Positions 51,898 to 61,000 of a stretch of DNA of 64,000 nt are shown piece by piece. The translations under genes were made by a program, and so were the position numbers. Numbering within the stretch: the first letter of the stretch is position 1; each line of letters begins with the position of its first letter. Location: contig CAYFYY010000005.1 in the NCBI GenBank assembly GCA_964347475.1, positions 25,455 to 89,454 on the forward strand. Reading direction: 5' to 3'. This DNA comes from GCA-020356105 sp964347475. Its GTDB lineage: Bacteria > Pseudomonadota > Alphaproteobacteria > UBA8366 > JADFVY01. Below the pieces are notes generated by a model, which saw nothing but the letters and a program-made list of their open reading frames with translations, had not been told where the DNA came from and did no database searches.

Positions 51898-53274
51898 TTA
51901 CCGCTTAATGCCGTAGCGCTTCATTTTCTCCCACAGATTCTTGCGTGAAATATCCAGCACTTCGGCTGCCTTGCTGACCGACCCTTCGGACTGGACCAGC
52001 GCCGACCGGATCGCAGCGGTCTCACTCATTTCGACCGCCTCTTTCAGAGACCGCTGGCCATCGGATGGCGCTGCTGTCTCCGGGCCGAGGACGAACAGGT
52101 CGTGCTCCTGCACCTGCCGTCCAGCGCACAGAGCCACCGCCCGTTCCAGAACGTTCTTGAGCTCGCGCACATTGCCACGGAACGGCAATTCCATGAGCCG
52201 CGCCTCGGCCTTGGCCGAAAGCCCCGTCACCTCCTTGTCCATCACGCGCGCATGTTCGGCCACAAAGTTTCGCGACAGAAACAAGATATCCTCGGTGCGT
52301 TCGCGCAAGGGCGGGATCTCGATGCGGATAACGTTGAGGCGCCAGTACAGATCGGTGCGAAAGCAATTCTCGGCCAGCGCTTTCTCAAGGTCGACCTGGG
52401 TCGCCGCCAGCACCCGCACATCAAGATCGATCGACGCGGCGCCCCCGACCCTCTCGATCCTGCGTTCCTGCAAGACGCGAAGCAGCTTGACCTGGACCTC
52501 AGGTGGTATCTCAGCAACTTCGTCTAGAAAGAGTGTACCACCTTCGGCCTGCTCGAAACGCCCGATGCGACGCCTGTCGGCGCCAGTGAAAGCGCCACGT
52601 TCATGACCGAAGAGCTCGCTTTCCACAAGGTCGATCGGTATGGCCGCGCAGTTCACCGCAACGAACGGTCCGTCGGCGCGGCGGCTGTTATGGTGGATGA
52701 AATGCGCCACTACCTCCTTGCCGACGCCGGACTCCCCGGTGATAAGTACCGAACTCTCGACATCCTTCAAGCGCGCCACAACCTCCTCGATACGACGCAT
52801 GGCAGGGCTGCGGCCGAGCACCCCGCTTCCCGGCCGGAACTTTCCGCCATGGGCGTCCGTTAGCTCAGCGAGATGGATGTCGGAAAGCCGCGACAGTGTC
52901 CGCTTCACCAAAGCGACGAAACCCTCAATGTCGAACGGCTTTGTAATGTAATCGGCGGCGCCCGCCTTGATCAACGCTACGGCGTCCGGCACTGAGACGA
53001 ATGCGGTCATGAGAATGACCGGCGTTCCCGGATGTTGGCGGCACACGTCCTCGAACAGCGCGGCGCCAGACCCATCGGGCAGCCGCATATCGGTGATCAC
53101 GAGGTCTACGTTGTCGGATACGAGCTCACGACGTGCCGTCATGAGGTCGCAAGCGCTGGTCACAGGAATCCCTTCCAGGCGCAGACGGTCCTCCAGCGAC
53201 AGGCGCATGATCTCATCATCTTCCACTAACAGTACCCGCGGTTTGCCGGTATCCTGTGTACTGGGCCTTGTCAC
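51898..53274 (-). CDS. NtrC-family sigma54-dependent response regulator
   Basis: A 458-residue regulator. The receiver domain (about 12-125) has phospho-acceptor Asp62 in VITDMRLPDGSG. The AAA+ domain has Walker A GESGVGKE (180-187), the sigma54 contact loop GAFTGA (227-232) and Walker B GGTLFLDEVAEI. The C-terminal helix-turn-helix is EGSVSKAAEVLDISRKNLWEKMKRYGI. The GTG start overlaps the sensor stop (GTGA). With the sensor and PhnD-like protein it should switch on the respiratory genes via sigma54; a matching promoter lies at 63563-63578. It is closest to DctD-like regulators. Confidence 0.95.
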   Translation of the reverse strand: MTRPSTQDTGKPRVLLVEDDEIMRLSLEDRLRLEGIPVTSACDLMTARRELVSDNVDLVITDMRLPDGSGAALFEDVCRQHPGTPVILMTAFVSVPDAVALIKAGAADYITKPFDIEGFVALVKRTLSRLSDIHLAELTDAHGGKFRPGSGVLGRSPAMRRIEEVVARLKDVESSVLITGESGVGKEVVAHFIHHNSRRADGPFVAVNCAAIPIDLVESELFGHERGAFTGADRRRIGRFEQAEGGTLFLDEVAEIPPEVQVKLLRVLQERRIERVGGAASIDLDVRVLAATQVDLEKALAENCFRTDLYWRLNVIRIEIPPLRERTEDILFLSRNFVAEHARVMDKEVTGLSAKAEARLMELPFRGNVRELKNVLERAVALCAGRQVQEHDLFVLGPETAAPSDGQRSLKEAVEMSETAAIRSALVQSEGSVSKAAEVLDISRKNLWEKMKRYGIKR

Positions 53275-54764
53275 CGCGCATCCTCCGCCGGCCGATCGCC
53301 CCGAAGCGGTAACTGGACCCGGAACAGGCTCCCGCGCCCCGGTTCGCTGTCCACATGGATCATGCCGCGCATCTTCTTGACCAGTTGATAGGTGACCCAC
53401 AGTCCCAATCCGGTGCCGTTCGGACGGCTGGTGAAGAACGGCTCAAAAAGGTGGCGTCTGTGTTCGAGGGGTATGCCGAGCCCGCTGTCCTCTACCTCCA
53501 TGATCAGCGAGCCGTCCTCGCAGCTGGAGCGGAACGCAAGCGAACCACCTTCCGGCATGGCCTGGATACTGTTGTTCGTGAGATTCAGGACAACTTGCTG
53601 CAGATTGGGGCACGAACAGCCGATGCATGTCTTATCGGAAACCTGATTGTCCCATTTGAGTGCAATCTTCCGATCGCCGATTTCGGCCGCCACCAACTCC
53701 CTGAGATCGGATAGGCAGGCCAAGTCGCATGGTCTTGTCGCGGCTTCTTCATGCAGTTCGACGAGCAACCCCCGGACGGTCGCGCCGATTCGATTGAGCC
53801 CCTTTTCAAGCAGCGGTAGATAGCGCTGAACGAGCGCCGGATCGTCGGGATGTTTCTTCAGCGTGTCGATGCAGTTGAGCATCCCGCCGAGAGGGTTGTT
53901 CACTTCATGTGCGACCCCGGCGGCAACCTGGCCTAGACTTGCCAGCTTCTCGCTTGTCGCAAGTTTCTCCTCGAGCCGTTTCTTCTCGGCAAGCTCCGCC
54001 GCCATTTCGTTGAAACGCGCCACGACCTGCCCGATCTCATCCGGGCCGTCGGCTGAAAGTGGCCGAATCTGCGAGACCTCGCCGCGGCCGACACTTTGCA
54101 TGCCCTCCGCGAGGGCTTTCAGCCGATGCGCCAGGCGCGACGAAACGATTGCGCCGAGAAGACTGCCCGCGGCGGCCAGGCCCAGGGTCAGGAGCAGTAC
54201 GGTGTATCCGGCCCGCCAGATTCGGTCTTTCAGTTCGCTCATCGAGACGCGCATCCGGACAACGCCGAGGCGCTTTTGACCGTAGGTGATTGGAACGATG
54301 CTCTCGATAAAGTCGCCATCCTTGCCGCCGCCGACGACCACGCTTGGCGTCAGGATCCCCAAAGCGTCACCGAGCAGACGACGCTCGGCCTCTACTTCGG
54401 GCGCCAGGGGAAGTCCGAGGGGGTGATTTACCGGGTCAAGATGGGCAAGCACGCGGCCCTCGATGTCGAGCACCATGCCCGACTGGAGGCGCGCCTCCCC
54501 GATCTTTGCCGGGAGGTGCGAGGCCTTCTGCTTCAACGCATTGTAAAGGGCCCAGTAGTCGTTGCGCAGGATTGCCTCGGGAGCGCCCGCGGCGACGTCG
54601 CGCCCCATCAACAGGACCTTTTCCTCCAGTTCCTCGCGAAACTGCACCCAGGCTTGCGCCACGACCACGATCCCGATCGTCAGCGCCACGCCTACGATCA
54701 TTGCCGTATACGCCAAGGGGATCTTGACGGACAGGCTCCAGGATCGTGGCCGGTACCAGGTCAA
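53271..54764 (-). CDS. Membrane sensor histidine kinase with a cysteine cluster
   Basis: A 497-residue kinase. One membrane segment near residues 15-38, a periplasmic region, a second segment near 187-207 and a HAMP domain lead to a DHp helix with His286 (AAGVAHEVNNPLGG). The ATPase domain has N-box LNLTNNSIQAM, G1 VEDSGLGIP and G2 NGTGLGLW. Just before the N-box is CIGCSCPN (Cys380, 383, 385), with Cys346 and Cys350 earlier; such a cluster is not usual and could sense redox state or bind an Fe-S cluster. It overlaps the PhnD-like gene by 4 bp, implying a three-part signalling unit. Confidence 0.93.
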   Translation of the reverse strand: MTWYRPRSWSLSVKIPLAYTAMIVGVALTIGIVVVAQAWVQFREELEEKVLLMGRDVAAGAPEAILRNDYWALYNALKQKASHLPAKIGEARLQSGMVLDIEGRVLAHLDPVNHPLGLPLAPEVEAERRLLGDALGILTPSVVVGGGKDGDFIESIVPITYGQKRLGVVRMRVSMSELKDRIWRAGYTVLLLTLGLAAAGSLLGAIVSSRLAHRLKALAEGMQSVGRGEVSQIRPLSADGPDEIGQVVARFNEMAAELAEKKRLEEKLATSEKLASLGQVAAGVAHEVNNPLGGMLNCIDTLKKHPDDPALVQRYLPLLEKGLNRIGATVRGLLVELHEEAATRPCDLACLSDLRELVAAEIGDRKIALKWDNQVSDKTCIGCSCPNLQQVVLNLTNNSIQAMPEGGSLAFRSSCEDGSLIMEVEDSGLGIPLEHRRHLFEPFFTSRPNGTGLGLWVTYQLVKKMRGMIHVDSEPGRGSLFRVQLPLRGDRPAEDAR

Positions 54765-55657
54765 TCGACTTCCCCGATGACGCGAACGGCCTGAGTTGGC
54801 GGTGGTTCGACCAGCGGAACCTGGCGCAAGCTGTCCGCCATCTCTCGGATCGAGTCGAACAGACTGGGAGGGAATTGCGCGAACCTGTCCAGCGCAAACG
54901 CGGCAAGCAACTGCCGTCCCTCATCGTCCTCTCCCATGCCGATCAGCGTCCTCGACATGCTGTCGCGCAGTTGTGGCGCAATTCCAAGACGGGCAACGAC
55001 GGGGGGAAACCCGAATGACTCGGAGTGTGCGATGACGCGCGTTCCTGCGGTCAGATCAGGGCGGTTCTTGTCGAGATACTCCCAGATATAGGAATCGACG
55101 GCGCCGCCCTCCGCCAGTCCTTCCGCGACAGCCTCGATCGTTTCGGCGTGGCTGTAGGTGAAGAAAGTAAGCCGGAAGAAGCTTTGCGGCGTGTGGCCCC
55201 TTTCGGCCAGCATCGCCTGCGGCACGAGATAGCCGGAGTTCGAATCCGGATCGGAGAAGGCGAAGACGCGTCCTCTCAGGTCGCCAAGCGATGAAATCGG
55301 ACTGTTGCGGTGGACGATGATATAGGACCGGTAGAGCGGCGCGCCCTCGAAAACAGGGACAGCAAGGAGTTCCAGAGTTTCCGGGTCCCGTTGCTGGACG
55401 AACGGGTATCCGCAGATCCAGGCGAAATCGAGTCCGCCCGCTTGCAGAAGGCTCATGATTTCCCTGTACGATCGCGCCTGGACAAACTGAACGGGGTGCC
55501 CGATCCGCCTGCTCAGGTAGGACGACCAACGGTCATAAAGCTGCAGGTCCTCACGGACGACCACCGCCGTAAGGCCGAATCGGACCGGTGCTTCGGCGGA
55601 CCGCGCGTCGCCGAACACCAGCAGGAATACGACAGAACATAGGATGGCACGGATCAC
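54761..55657 (-). CDS. PhnD-like periplasmic binding protein, probable sensor partner
   Basis: A 298-residue periplasmic protein of the phosphate/phosphonate-binding (PhnD) superfamily, with signal peptide AILCSVVFLLVFGDARSAEA. The core reads VRFGLTAVVVREDLQLYDRWSSYLSRRIGHPVQFVQARSYREIMSLLQAGGLDFAWICGYPFV and RGRVFAFSDPDSNSGYLVPQAML. GTG 55657 has AGGAGG 5 bp upstream. There is no ABC permease or ATPase nearby, and the gene overlaps the kinase by 4 bp. The likely role is presenting a ligand to the kinase, as PhnD-like domains do in TtrS-type sensors. The ligand is unknown. Confidence 0.85.
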   Translation of the reverse strand: MIRAILCSVVFLLVFGDARSAEAPVRFGLTAVVVREDLQLYDRWSSYLSRRIGHPVQFVQARSYREIMSLLQAGGLDFAWICGYPFVQQRDPETLELLAVPVFEGAPLYRSYIIVHRNSPISSLGDLRGRVFAFSDPDSNSGYLVPQAMLAERGHTPQSFFRLTFFTYSHAETIEAVAEGLAEGGAVDSYIWEYLDKNRPDLTAGTRVIAHSESFGFPPVVARLGIAPQLRDSMSRTLIGMGEDDEGRQLLAAFALDRFAQFPPSLFDSIREMADSLRQVPLVEPPPTQAVRVIGEVD

Positions 55658-55919
55658 CCGAACCTCCTGCCACGGCTTACGGCAGCGCTTACGATTCCTC
55701 TGCAAACGGCGTTGTTGTGCAAGCCGGCTGCCGCCAGTGGACAACAGTCCCATATGTCGGCCGCTGCCTTGAAACCGCGCATGTTGGCCGACTTTGTCTT
55801 TTTGTTGAGTAGTATAACATCGATTCGTACCGATAGGGAACGATCCAGGCAGCGGACGGCGCTTGTGTTTGCAACGGATTAATGCCCGTGTCACTGCCAA
55901 TCTCACACGAATCGTAGGG

Positions 55920-56177
55920 TTAATTCGAGCTCTTCAGGTACTCGATAATCTCTTGGGCTTCGGCCTCGCTGATTACCGATGCAGCACCGTTGCGATGGCG
56001 CATGGTCTCGATAATGGTGACCAGCTCTTCGGACGGCCGTCGTGACAGATCGGCAAGCGCGTGGCAGGCCGAACACCGGTCTTCATAGAGTTCTTTCTGT
56101 GTTCGGGGAATGCCGATCCATAACCAAACCCCCAGGATAACGACCATAACCCCAGTGACAACTAGCGCCACGCGCAT
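55920..56177 (-). CDS. Small membrane-anchored monohaem cytochrome c
   Basis: An 85-residue protein. The N-terminal segment VALVVTGVMVVILGVWLWIG is uncleaved or anchoring. A single haem site CSACH follows in YEDRCSACHALADL, and the short C-terminal helix is EAEAQEIIEYLKSS. No clear axial Met stands out except METMRHR-like residues (IETMRHRNG). It is the last gene of the leftward respiratory run and probably shuttles electrons in the periplasm close to the membrane. Confidence 0.85.
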   Translation of the reverse strand: MRVALVVTGVMVVILGVWLWIGIPRTQKELYEDRCSACHALADLSRRPSEELVTIIETMRHRNGAASVISEAEAQEIIEYLKSSN

Positions 56178-56431
56178 CCCATTGCTCCAGTCTTGGCAGT
56201 CCGTGACCGTACGAAGTCACTCACGTCGGCGCGCTGTGCAAGACAGATATGTCAGTATTCGTCGGACCTGTCTCGGCCGCAATAGCGGGAGATTCGATGG
56301 GGCAACAGGTCGGCCCCGCCGACGGTTTGGTGAGCTCCCTGGGCTGCATGTCGCTCGCGCAGCGCGCGTGCGGAATCGTCGGGTGTAATTTTGGACGAGC
56401 CGATGATCCACCGATGCGTCGATAGCTCCCT

Positions 56432-56851
56432 TCACGCGCCGTTTGCCACCGGTAGACGCGCCGCACGCCAAGCACGGAAGCCACCTTCAAGAAAAACCAC
56501 GTTTCGCGGCAACCTCGCACCCACCGCCTTCGTTATACGGGCCAGATCTGGTTTGGTCTCGTCATAGAATATCACTGGCAGACCGTCTAGAAAAAGCAGT
56601 CGGTCAATGGCCAAACGCTCGTAGGGAACGTTGATTGCGCCCGGCACATGAAGCGTCGAGTAGTCGTCTTGCGGGCGCAGATCCACGAGATTGAAGGTCC
56701 TTCCGGCCTTGCCTTCGTCCAGGTACGCCATGAGGTCTTGGGGCGCGATAGTCTGCGTCTCTGGCAAACAGCCGACGAGCATTGCAGCGAACAGGGCCAC
56801 GCCGATATGGCGCATCACTGCCAAAACCCGTTTCTGATGCTTTCGCCCCAT
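56432..56851 (-). CDS. Rhodanese-fold lipoprotein lacking the catalytic cysteine
   Basis: About 139 residues. A lipobox (FAAMLVGC, Cys28) indicates lipid anchoring outside the inner membrane. The rhodanese domain has FNLVDLRPQDDYSTLHVPGAINVPYERL and GGFRAWRAARLPV. Where active rhodaneses have Cys in the loop after the fourth strand, this one has VIFYDETKPD (Asp97), so sulfur transfer through a persulfide is not expected. A later start at 56815 is possible. It lies among cytochrome genes of the respiratory cluster and may be a scaffold or binding protein. Confidence 0.82.
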   Translation of the reverse strand: MGRKHQKRVLAVMRHIGVALFAAMLVGCLPETQTIAPQDLMAYLDEGKAGRTFNLVDLRPQDDYSTLHVPGAINVPYERLAIDRLLFLDGLPVIFYDETKPDLARITKAVGARLPRNVVFLEGGFRAWRAARLPVANGA

Positions 56852-57024
56852 CGCTCCTCGATCTTCTTTCTGCTGTTCAACTCGGACAGCGCCCGGCCAC
56901 TTCCCCCACCCGACATCATTCCGCCTGGCCAATTATGGAGCCGCGAGAACTCTCAACCAAGCAACTGCGCCGTCCTGATCCACTCGCACAGACCCGTCCA
57001 GGTTTCATGTGAGTTCCGTATTGG

Positions 57025-57660
57025 CTATCTCGCCAGCATGCGGACATACGAAGCGACATCAACGATTTCGCTGTCACTGAGGATGCCCTTCCAAGATGGC
57101 ATATAATCTCCCTTGCCATCCCGGATCATTCTTACAAGGTCCTCGTCGCTGAGCTGATTCATATTTTCCGACCGCGTGTAATCCATCATCGAAATGCCAA
57201 ACAGATGCGCAAGCAGACCTTCGCCCGTACCGAATGTTCCATGACACGCTACGCAGGCTCTCTTGAAGATTGCCCGTCCCCGCCGCGTGTCGCCAACGAA
57301 CCGGAGATCGGTGCGCGAGATATTGGAGATGTATGCCGCGACATCGAGCAGATCCGTCCGGCTCAATACCATGCCCCAGTTCGGCATGCCAGAATCCTCC
57401 TGGTCGCGATATCCCGCGATCACGGCGGCCATTTCTCGGACGTCCATCCTCTGATAGCGCTGGGCCGAAAGATCGGCCGGCGCCAGTTCGAGGTTCCGTG
57501 CAACAGGACCCGAGCTCTTGCCATCGACCCCATGGCAAACGAAACAATAGGATCGGTAGAGATGGCTCCCTTTCAGGGCGTTGGGCTCTTCTTCAGCGCG
57601 CGCGATTGTGGCCAGCATGGCCATCCCGCAGGCGACTGGGAGCCAAAGAGTCATTCGCAT
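57025..57660 (-). CDS. Dihaem cytochrome c
   Basis: A 211-residue periplasmic protein with signal peptide (cleavage near ARAEEE) and two c-type domains. Haem 1 is CFVCHG (YRSYCFVCHGVDGKSSGPVARNL) with Met in DSGMPNWG. Haem 2 is CVACHG (FKRACVACHGTFGTGEG) with Met in GDYMPSWKG. Two small cytochrome domains in tandem suggest a periplasmic electron carrier between the dodecahaem protein or bc1 complex and the molybdoenzyme. It lies 69 bp after the TorD-like gene. Confidence 0.92.
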   Translation of the reverse strand: MRMTLWLPVACGMAMLATIARAEEEPNALKGSHLYRSYCFVCHGVDGKSSGPVARNLELAPADLSAQRYQRMDVREMAAVIAGYRDQEDSGMPNWGMVLSRTDLLDVAAYISNISRTDLRFVGDTRRGRAIFKRACVACHGTFGTGEGLLAHLFGISMMDYTRSENMNQLSDEDLVRMIRDGKGDYMPSWKGILSDSEIVDVASYVRMLAR

Positions 57661-57729
57661 GTGACATCTCCGGAACGCATCAAAACCCCTGATATCTTCG
57701 CACGCCTTGTCATGGGCACTCTCTCGGGG

Positions 57730-58416
57730 TCAGTTGACCCGTGCTGTACGCACTGATCCTTCTCCTGTCGACGAGGCCCGAAACCGTCTACTTTCATAGT
57801 CGAGGAATTCTTTCAGGATCTCCGCGAATCCCAGATAGAACGGGTGTTCGCACATTTCGACGATCTTGTCGCAAAAGCGGGAAACCCATTGCGACAGATG
57901 CTCGTTGAAGAACCGCTTCTCGATTTCCAGGATATTTGCGGCGGCCTCGATGTCTTGTTCGGCCCAAGCCTGCGCCTCCTTCTCCGCGAGCCGCTGCATG
58001 AACTCCAGTTCCGCGCTGACGTGGTCCGGCATGCCGCTGAAGGACTCGTCGTATGACAGCCCGGCAGCCTCGATGAATTTCTTTACCTTTACGGTTTGCG
58101 GCCCCCACAACACTGCGTCATTTGGGTTCTTGAATTCGATGTTCATCGATTCGTGGGGGGAGATGTGCGGGCCGGGACCGATGAACAGCCTCGTGTACTC
58201 GATGCTCAGCTCTTCGATGAGTTTTTCGACAGGCATGTCACCGAAATCGTCACCCAACGAAAGGTCGAGGGACTGAAGGACCGCTGCAAACCCCGGTGAC
58301 TTGAGCTGCGCCACGAATGCGGCGGTGGGCTCCGCCCGGAAAACCATGGCGAGGAGGCCGTATACGTTACCCCGTGATGCGGCTGCTTCTGCCATGTCCT
58401 TCCGGGCGGCTGCCAT
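57730..58416 (-). CDS. TorD/DmsD-family molybdoenzyme chaperone
   Basis: A 228-residue all-helical cytosolic chaperone that holds the Tat-exported molybdoenzyme until its cofactor is inserted. The family core EYTRLFIGPGPHISPHESMNIE is intact, and SGMPDHVSAELEFMQRLAEKEAQAW follows. ATG 58416 is preferred because AAAGG lies 9 bp upstream, though 58425 and a GTG at 58449 are in frame. It follows the molybdoenzyme stop by 33 bp, supporting a dedicated role. Confidence 0.9.
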   Translation of the reverse strand: MAAARKDMAEAAASRGNVYGLLAMVFRAEPTAAFVAQLKSPGFAAVLQSLDLSLGDDFGDMPVEKLIEELSIEYTRLFIGPGPHISPHESMNIEFKNPNDAVLWGPQTVKVKKFIEAAGLSYDESFSGMPDHVSAELEFMQRLAEKEAQAWAEQDIEAAANILEIEKRFFNEHLSQWVSRFCDKIVEMCEHPFYLGFAEILKEFLDYESRRFRASSTGEGSVRTARVN

Positions 58417-58449
58417 ACCCTTCATCCTTTCAGCCGATAACGTCCACAC

Positions 58450-60972
58450 TCATACCCTTTCGACCCGGACCACCGTATCGAACCAGCGCATCGTTCCGCT
58501 GATCGGGTCCGACTTGTTCGGTATGATCGAGTTGGGATGAGTGCCATGTTTGTCCCACCAGATGTTCTGTACATCCGGATCGCTCGTGGAGCCTACGATG
58601 GGAGACATTTTGCCCGATCCGTAGATGCCCGAATGCTCGCGCCCGAGCGAGTGGGAGATGGCGACGATGCCGGGGATGATCCCTTCGGTGACGTAAGCCG
58701 TGGTGGTCAGCTCGCCAATCTCGCTGGCCACTTTGATCCTGTCGCCGTTCTTGATGCCACGTTCCGCGGCGGTCTTGGTGTTGATCCATGCCGGATTGTC
58801 GTGCTTGATCTCGGCCAGCCACTTGCAGTGCGCAGTCCGGGAATGCGTATGCACGGCGATCTTGTACGTAGTCAGGATCAGCTCGTCGTCCGCCATATTC
58901 TGGTGTTCGGGAATCGGCGTGTACATGGGGAACGCCGGGAACCCCGCCTTGGCGAAGTTGTCGGAATAGAAATCCAGATAGCCCGCCTTCGTGAACTTCG
59001 TGTTGGGCGGGTACGCCATGTAGGGGGTACCGTCTATATTCTGCGCGACGTAGGCCTTCTTGGCGCCATCGGTGCCCAGATATCCCTTGGCCTTCGCCTC
59101 GGCTTCGCTGGCGACCCCGGCTTTTTTCCAGTTCCAGTAGACGCCCGTCTCCTCGTCGAGGATGACGCCATCGCCCGAGATGTCGACCACCTGCTCGTAG
59201 AAATCGTAGTTCGGCTTGGCGTTCTCGTCGTGCCAGACGCCGTGCTTCTTCATGTATTCGAAGCCGCCGGCCTCCTTCACACCGGGCGTCATCTCGCAGG
59301 ACTGGCGCACGAAGTCCTCCTTGCTCGACCAGGCGAGCTCGAAGCCCAGTCGTTTTGCCAGCTCCGGCCAGACATCGCCCTGGCACCGCGCCTCGCCCAG
59401 CGGCTTGACCAGGGGCTGGCGAATATAGAACTCGGCGATCTGGTTGGCCGAAACCATATCCTCCCAGTCCCACCGCTCAAGATAGGTCACGTCGGGCAGG
59501 ATGATATCGGCATACTGCGAGGTCTCGTCGTAGACGATGTTGGAAGTGATCAGGAACGGCATGATGCTTTCGTCCTGGAACACCTCGCGCGCCTCGTTGT
59601 TGTGACCGTTGATATAGGCCGGATTGTAACAGCTCCACCAATACACCTCCGGTCGCCCGTAGCTGCCGTCCTTGATCATCGGGATGATCGACTGGCTGAC
59701 ATGGTGCGTCGGATAGGCTGCTTCGCCGGGGAAGCCGTCAAGGATTGGCAATCCCTTCGTCACCTCGGCTTTCGGCGACGACGGATGCTTCCAGCCGGCA
59801 CCGACTCCCATGACCCGGCCGCCGGGCCGGTCAAGATTGTTGGTGATGGCCGACAGCAGCATCGCGGCGCGTTCGTGATCGGCACCGTGATAGTGCATGA
59901 CGGTGCCGCGGTACGTCACCAGGCAGGCCGAGTTGGCGTTGGCGAAGCCGCGGGCGATCTCGCGGATTGTCCCGGCGGGAACGCCGCTTTCCTGCTCGGC
60001 GAACTCGGGTGTGTACTTCGCCACCTGCGTCTTGACGGCGGCGATCTTCTCGTCCACCGACGCGTGATAGTCGGCCGTGACCCGCATGAACTTGAAGTGG
60101 TCTTTCTTGTACAACCCCTCGTCCATGATGACGTTGGCCATGGCCAGCATCACCAGCCCATCGGTGCCGACGTTGATCGGAATCCATCTGGTCGATTTGG
60201 CCGCGGTGTTTGAGAGCCGCACGTCGAACGTATAAAACGGGACCCCACGGTCGACGACCGCCCGGATCAGCCGATGCGCGGTCGGGATGTGGTTGGTGTG
60301 GGTCTCCAGGTTGTTGCTGCCGAAATTGACGATGAAGTCGGTCTTGTCGTAGTCCCAGTTATCGTACATGCCGCCCCAGAGACTTTCCTGCCCGACCCAT
60401 TTGGCCGCCTCGCACACCGAGGTGTGGTTGCCGATGGTTTTGGTGCCGTAGGCGGCTAGGAAGTCGTAGGTGGAGGCGGCCTGGCTCGCCTTGTGGCGGC
60501 CATAGGCGTACATGAACTTCTCCGGCGTGCCGGCATCGCGCAGTGGCTTGAGCTTGGAGGCGATGATGTCGAGCGCCTCGTCCCAGGAGATTCGTTTCCA
60601 CTTGTGCTCGCCGCGCTTGCCGACGCGCTGCAGCGGGTACAGGATGCGGTCGGGGAAATAGACCTGGTTGATACCGGCCTGCCCCTTGGCGCAAAGCACA
60701 CCTTCAGTGCGGATGGAGTCCGGATGACCCTCCAGCTTCACCACCCGGCCATCCTCGACATAGCCGATCATGGCGTCGCGGGTCACGCAGCCCCAGCAGG
60801 CAGTCGGAATGGCGGTTCGTTCCTTGCCGGTGACCGGCGAAAAGTCACGGCCGCCCGCCTGCAGCTGCACGGACCCGGCCAGGGCCGTCCCGGTGCCGCC
60901 AGTGCCCGCCGCCAGAGCGGCGCCACTGGCGCCAGCCAGTGACATGAAATTACGGCGGTTGAATTTCTTCAT
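58450..60972 (-). CDS. DMSO reductase-family molybdoenzyme, catalytic subunit, substrate unassigned
   Basis: An 840-residue Tat-exported molybdopterin-guanine dinucleotide enzyme (signal RRNFMSLAGASGAALAAG). The N-terminal cluster motif is Cys59-X2-Cys62-X3-Asp66-X27-Cys94, with Asp where the third Cys normally stands. SVCEAAKW (Cys187) is the likely molybdenum ligand, pointing to the Cys-ligated PsrA/PhsA/TtrA/ArrA branch. The C-terminal cofactor domain includes THSRTAHCKWLAEI and AWINTKTAAERGIKNGDRIKV. Partners are the NrfC-like subunit and dodecahaem cytochrome, with no NrfD-type membrane subunit. The substrate is probably an oxyanion or sulfur compound. Confidence 0.9.
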   Translation of the reverse strand: MKKFNRRNFMSLAGASGAALAAGTGGTGTALAGSVQLQAGGRDFSPVTGKERTAIPTACWGCVTRDAMIGYVEDGRVVKLEGHPDSIRTEGVLCAKGQAGINQVYFPDRILYPLQRVGKRGEHKWKRISWDEALDIIASKLKPLRDAGTPEKFMYAYGRHKASQAASTYDFLAAYGTKTIGNHTSVCEAAKWVGQESLWGGMYDNWDYDKTDFIVNFGSNNLETHTNHIPTAHRLIRAVVDRGVPFYTFDVRLSNTAAKSTRWIPINVGTDGLVMLAMANVIMDEGLYKKDHFKFMRVTADYHASVDEKIAAVKTQVAKYTPEFAEQESGVPAGTIREIARGFANANSACLVTYRGTVMHYHGADHERAAMLLSAITNNLDRPGGRVMGVGAGWKHPSSPKAEVTKGLPILDGFPGEAAYPTHHVSQSIIPMIKDGSYGRPEVYWWSCYNPAYINGHNNEAREVFQDESIMPFLITSNIVYDETSQYADIILPDVTYLERWDWEDMVSANQIAEFYIRQPLVKPLGEARCQGDVWPELAKRLGFELAWSSKEDFVRQSCEMTPGVKEAGGFEYMKKHGVWHDENAKPNYDFYEQVVDISGDGVILDEETGVYWNWKKAGVASEAEAKAKGYLGTDGAKKAYVAQNIDGTPYMAYPPNTKFTKAGYLDFYSDNFAKAGFPAFPMYTPIPEHQNMADDELILTTYKIAVHTHSRTAHCKWLAEIKHDNPAWINTKTAAERGIKNGDRIKVASEIGELTTTAYVTEGIIPGIVAISHSLGREHSGIYGSGKMSPIVGSTSDPDVQNIWWDKHGTHPNSIIPNKSDPISGTMRWFDTVVRVERV

Positions 60973-61000
60973 CTTCCTACTCCTTGTCTGACAGCCGAGC

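Noticed and set aside
52100..53100. Possible CRISPR or tandem repeats in the regulator region
   Set aside because: No regularly spaced repeats were found here or elsewhere in the window; the only repeats seen are the dispersed palindromes.
58450..60972. Assignment of the molybdoenzyme as arsenate reductase ArrA or as tetrathionate reductase TtrA
   Set aside because: The branch is compatible, but there is no ars gene, no TtrC/NrfD-type subunit, and the cluster motif carries Asp instead of the expected Cys. The specific name was not justified.
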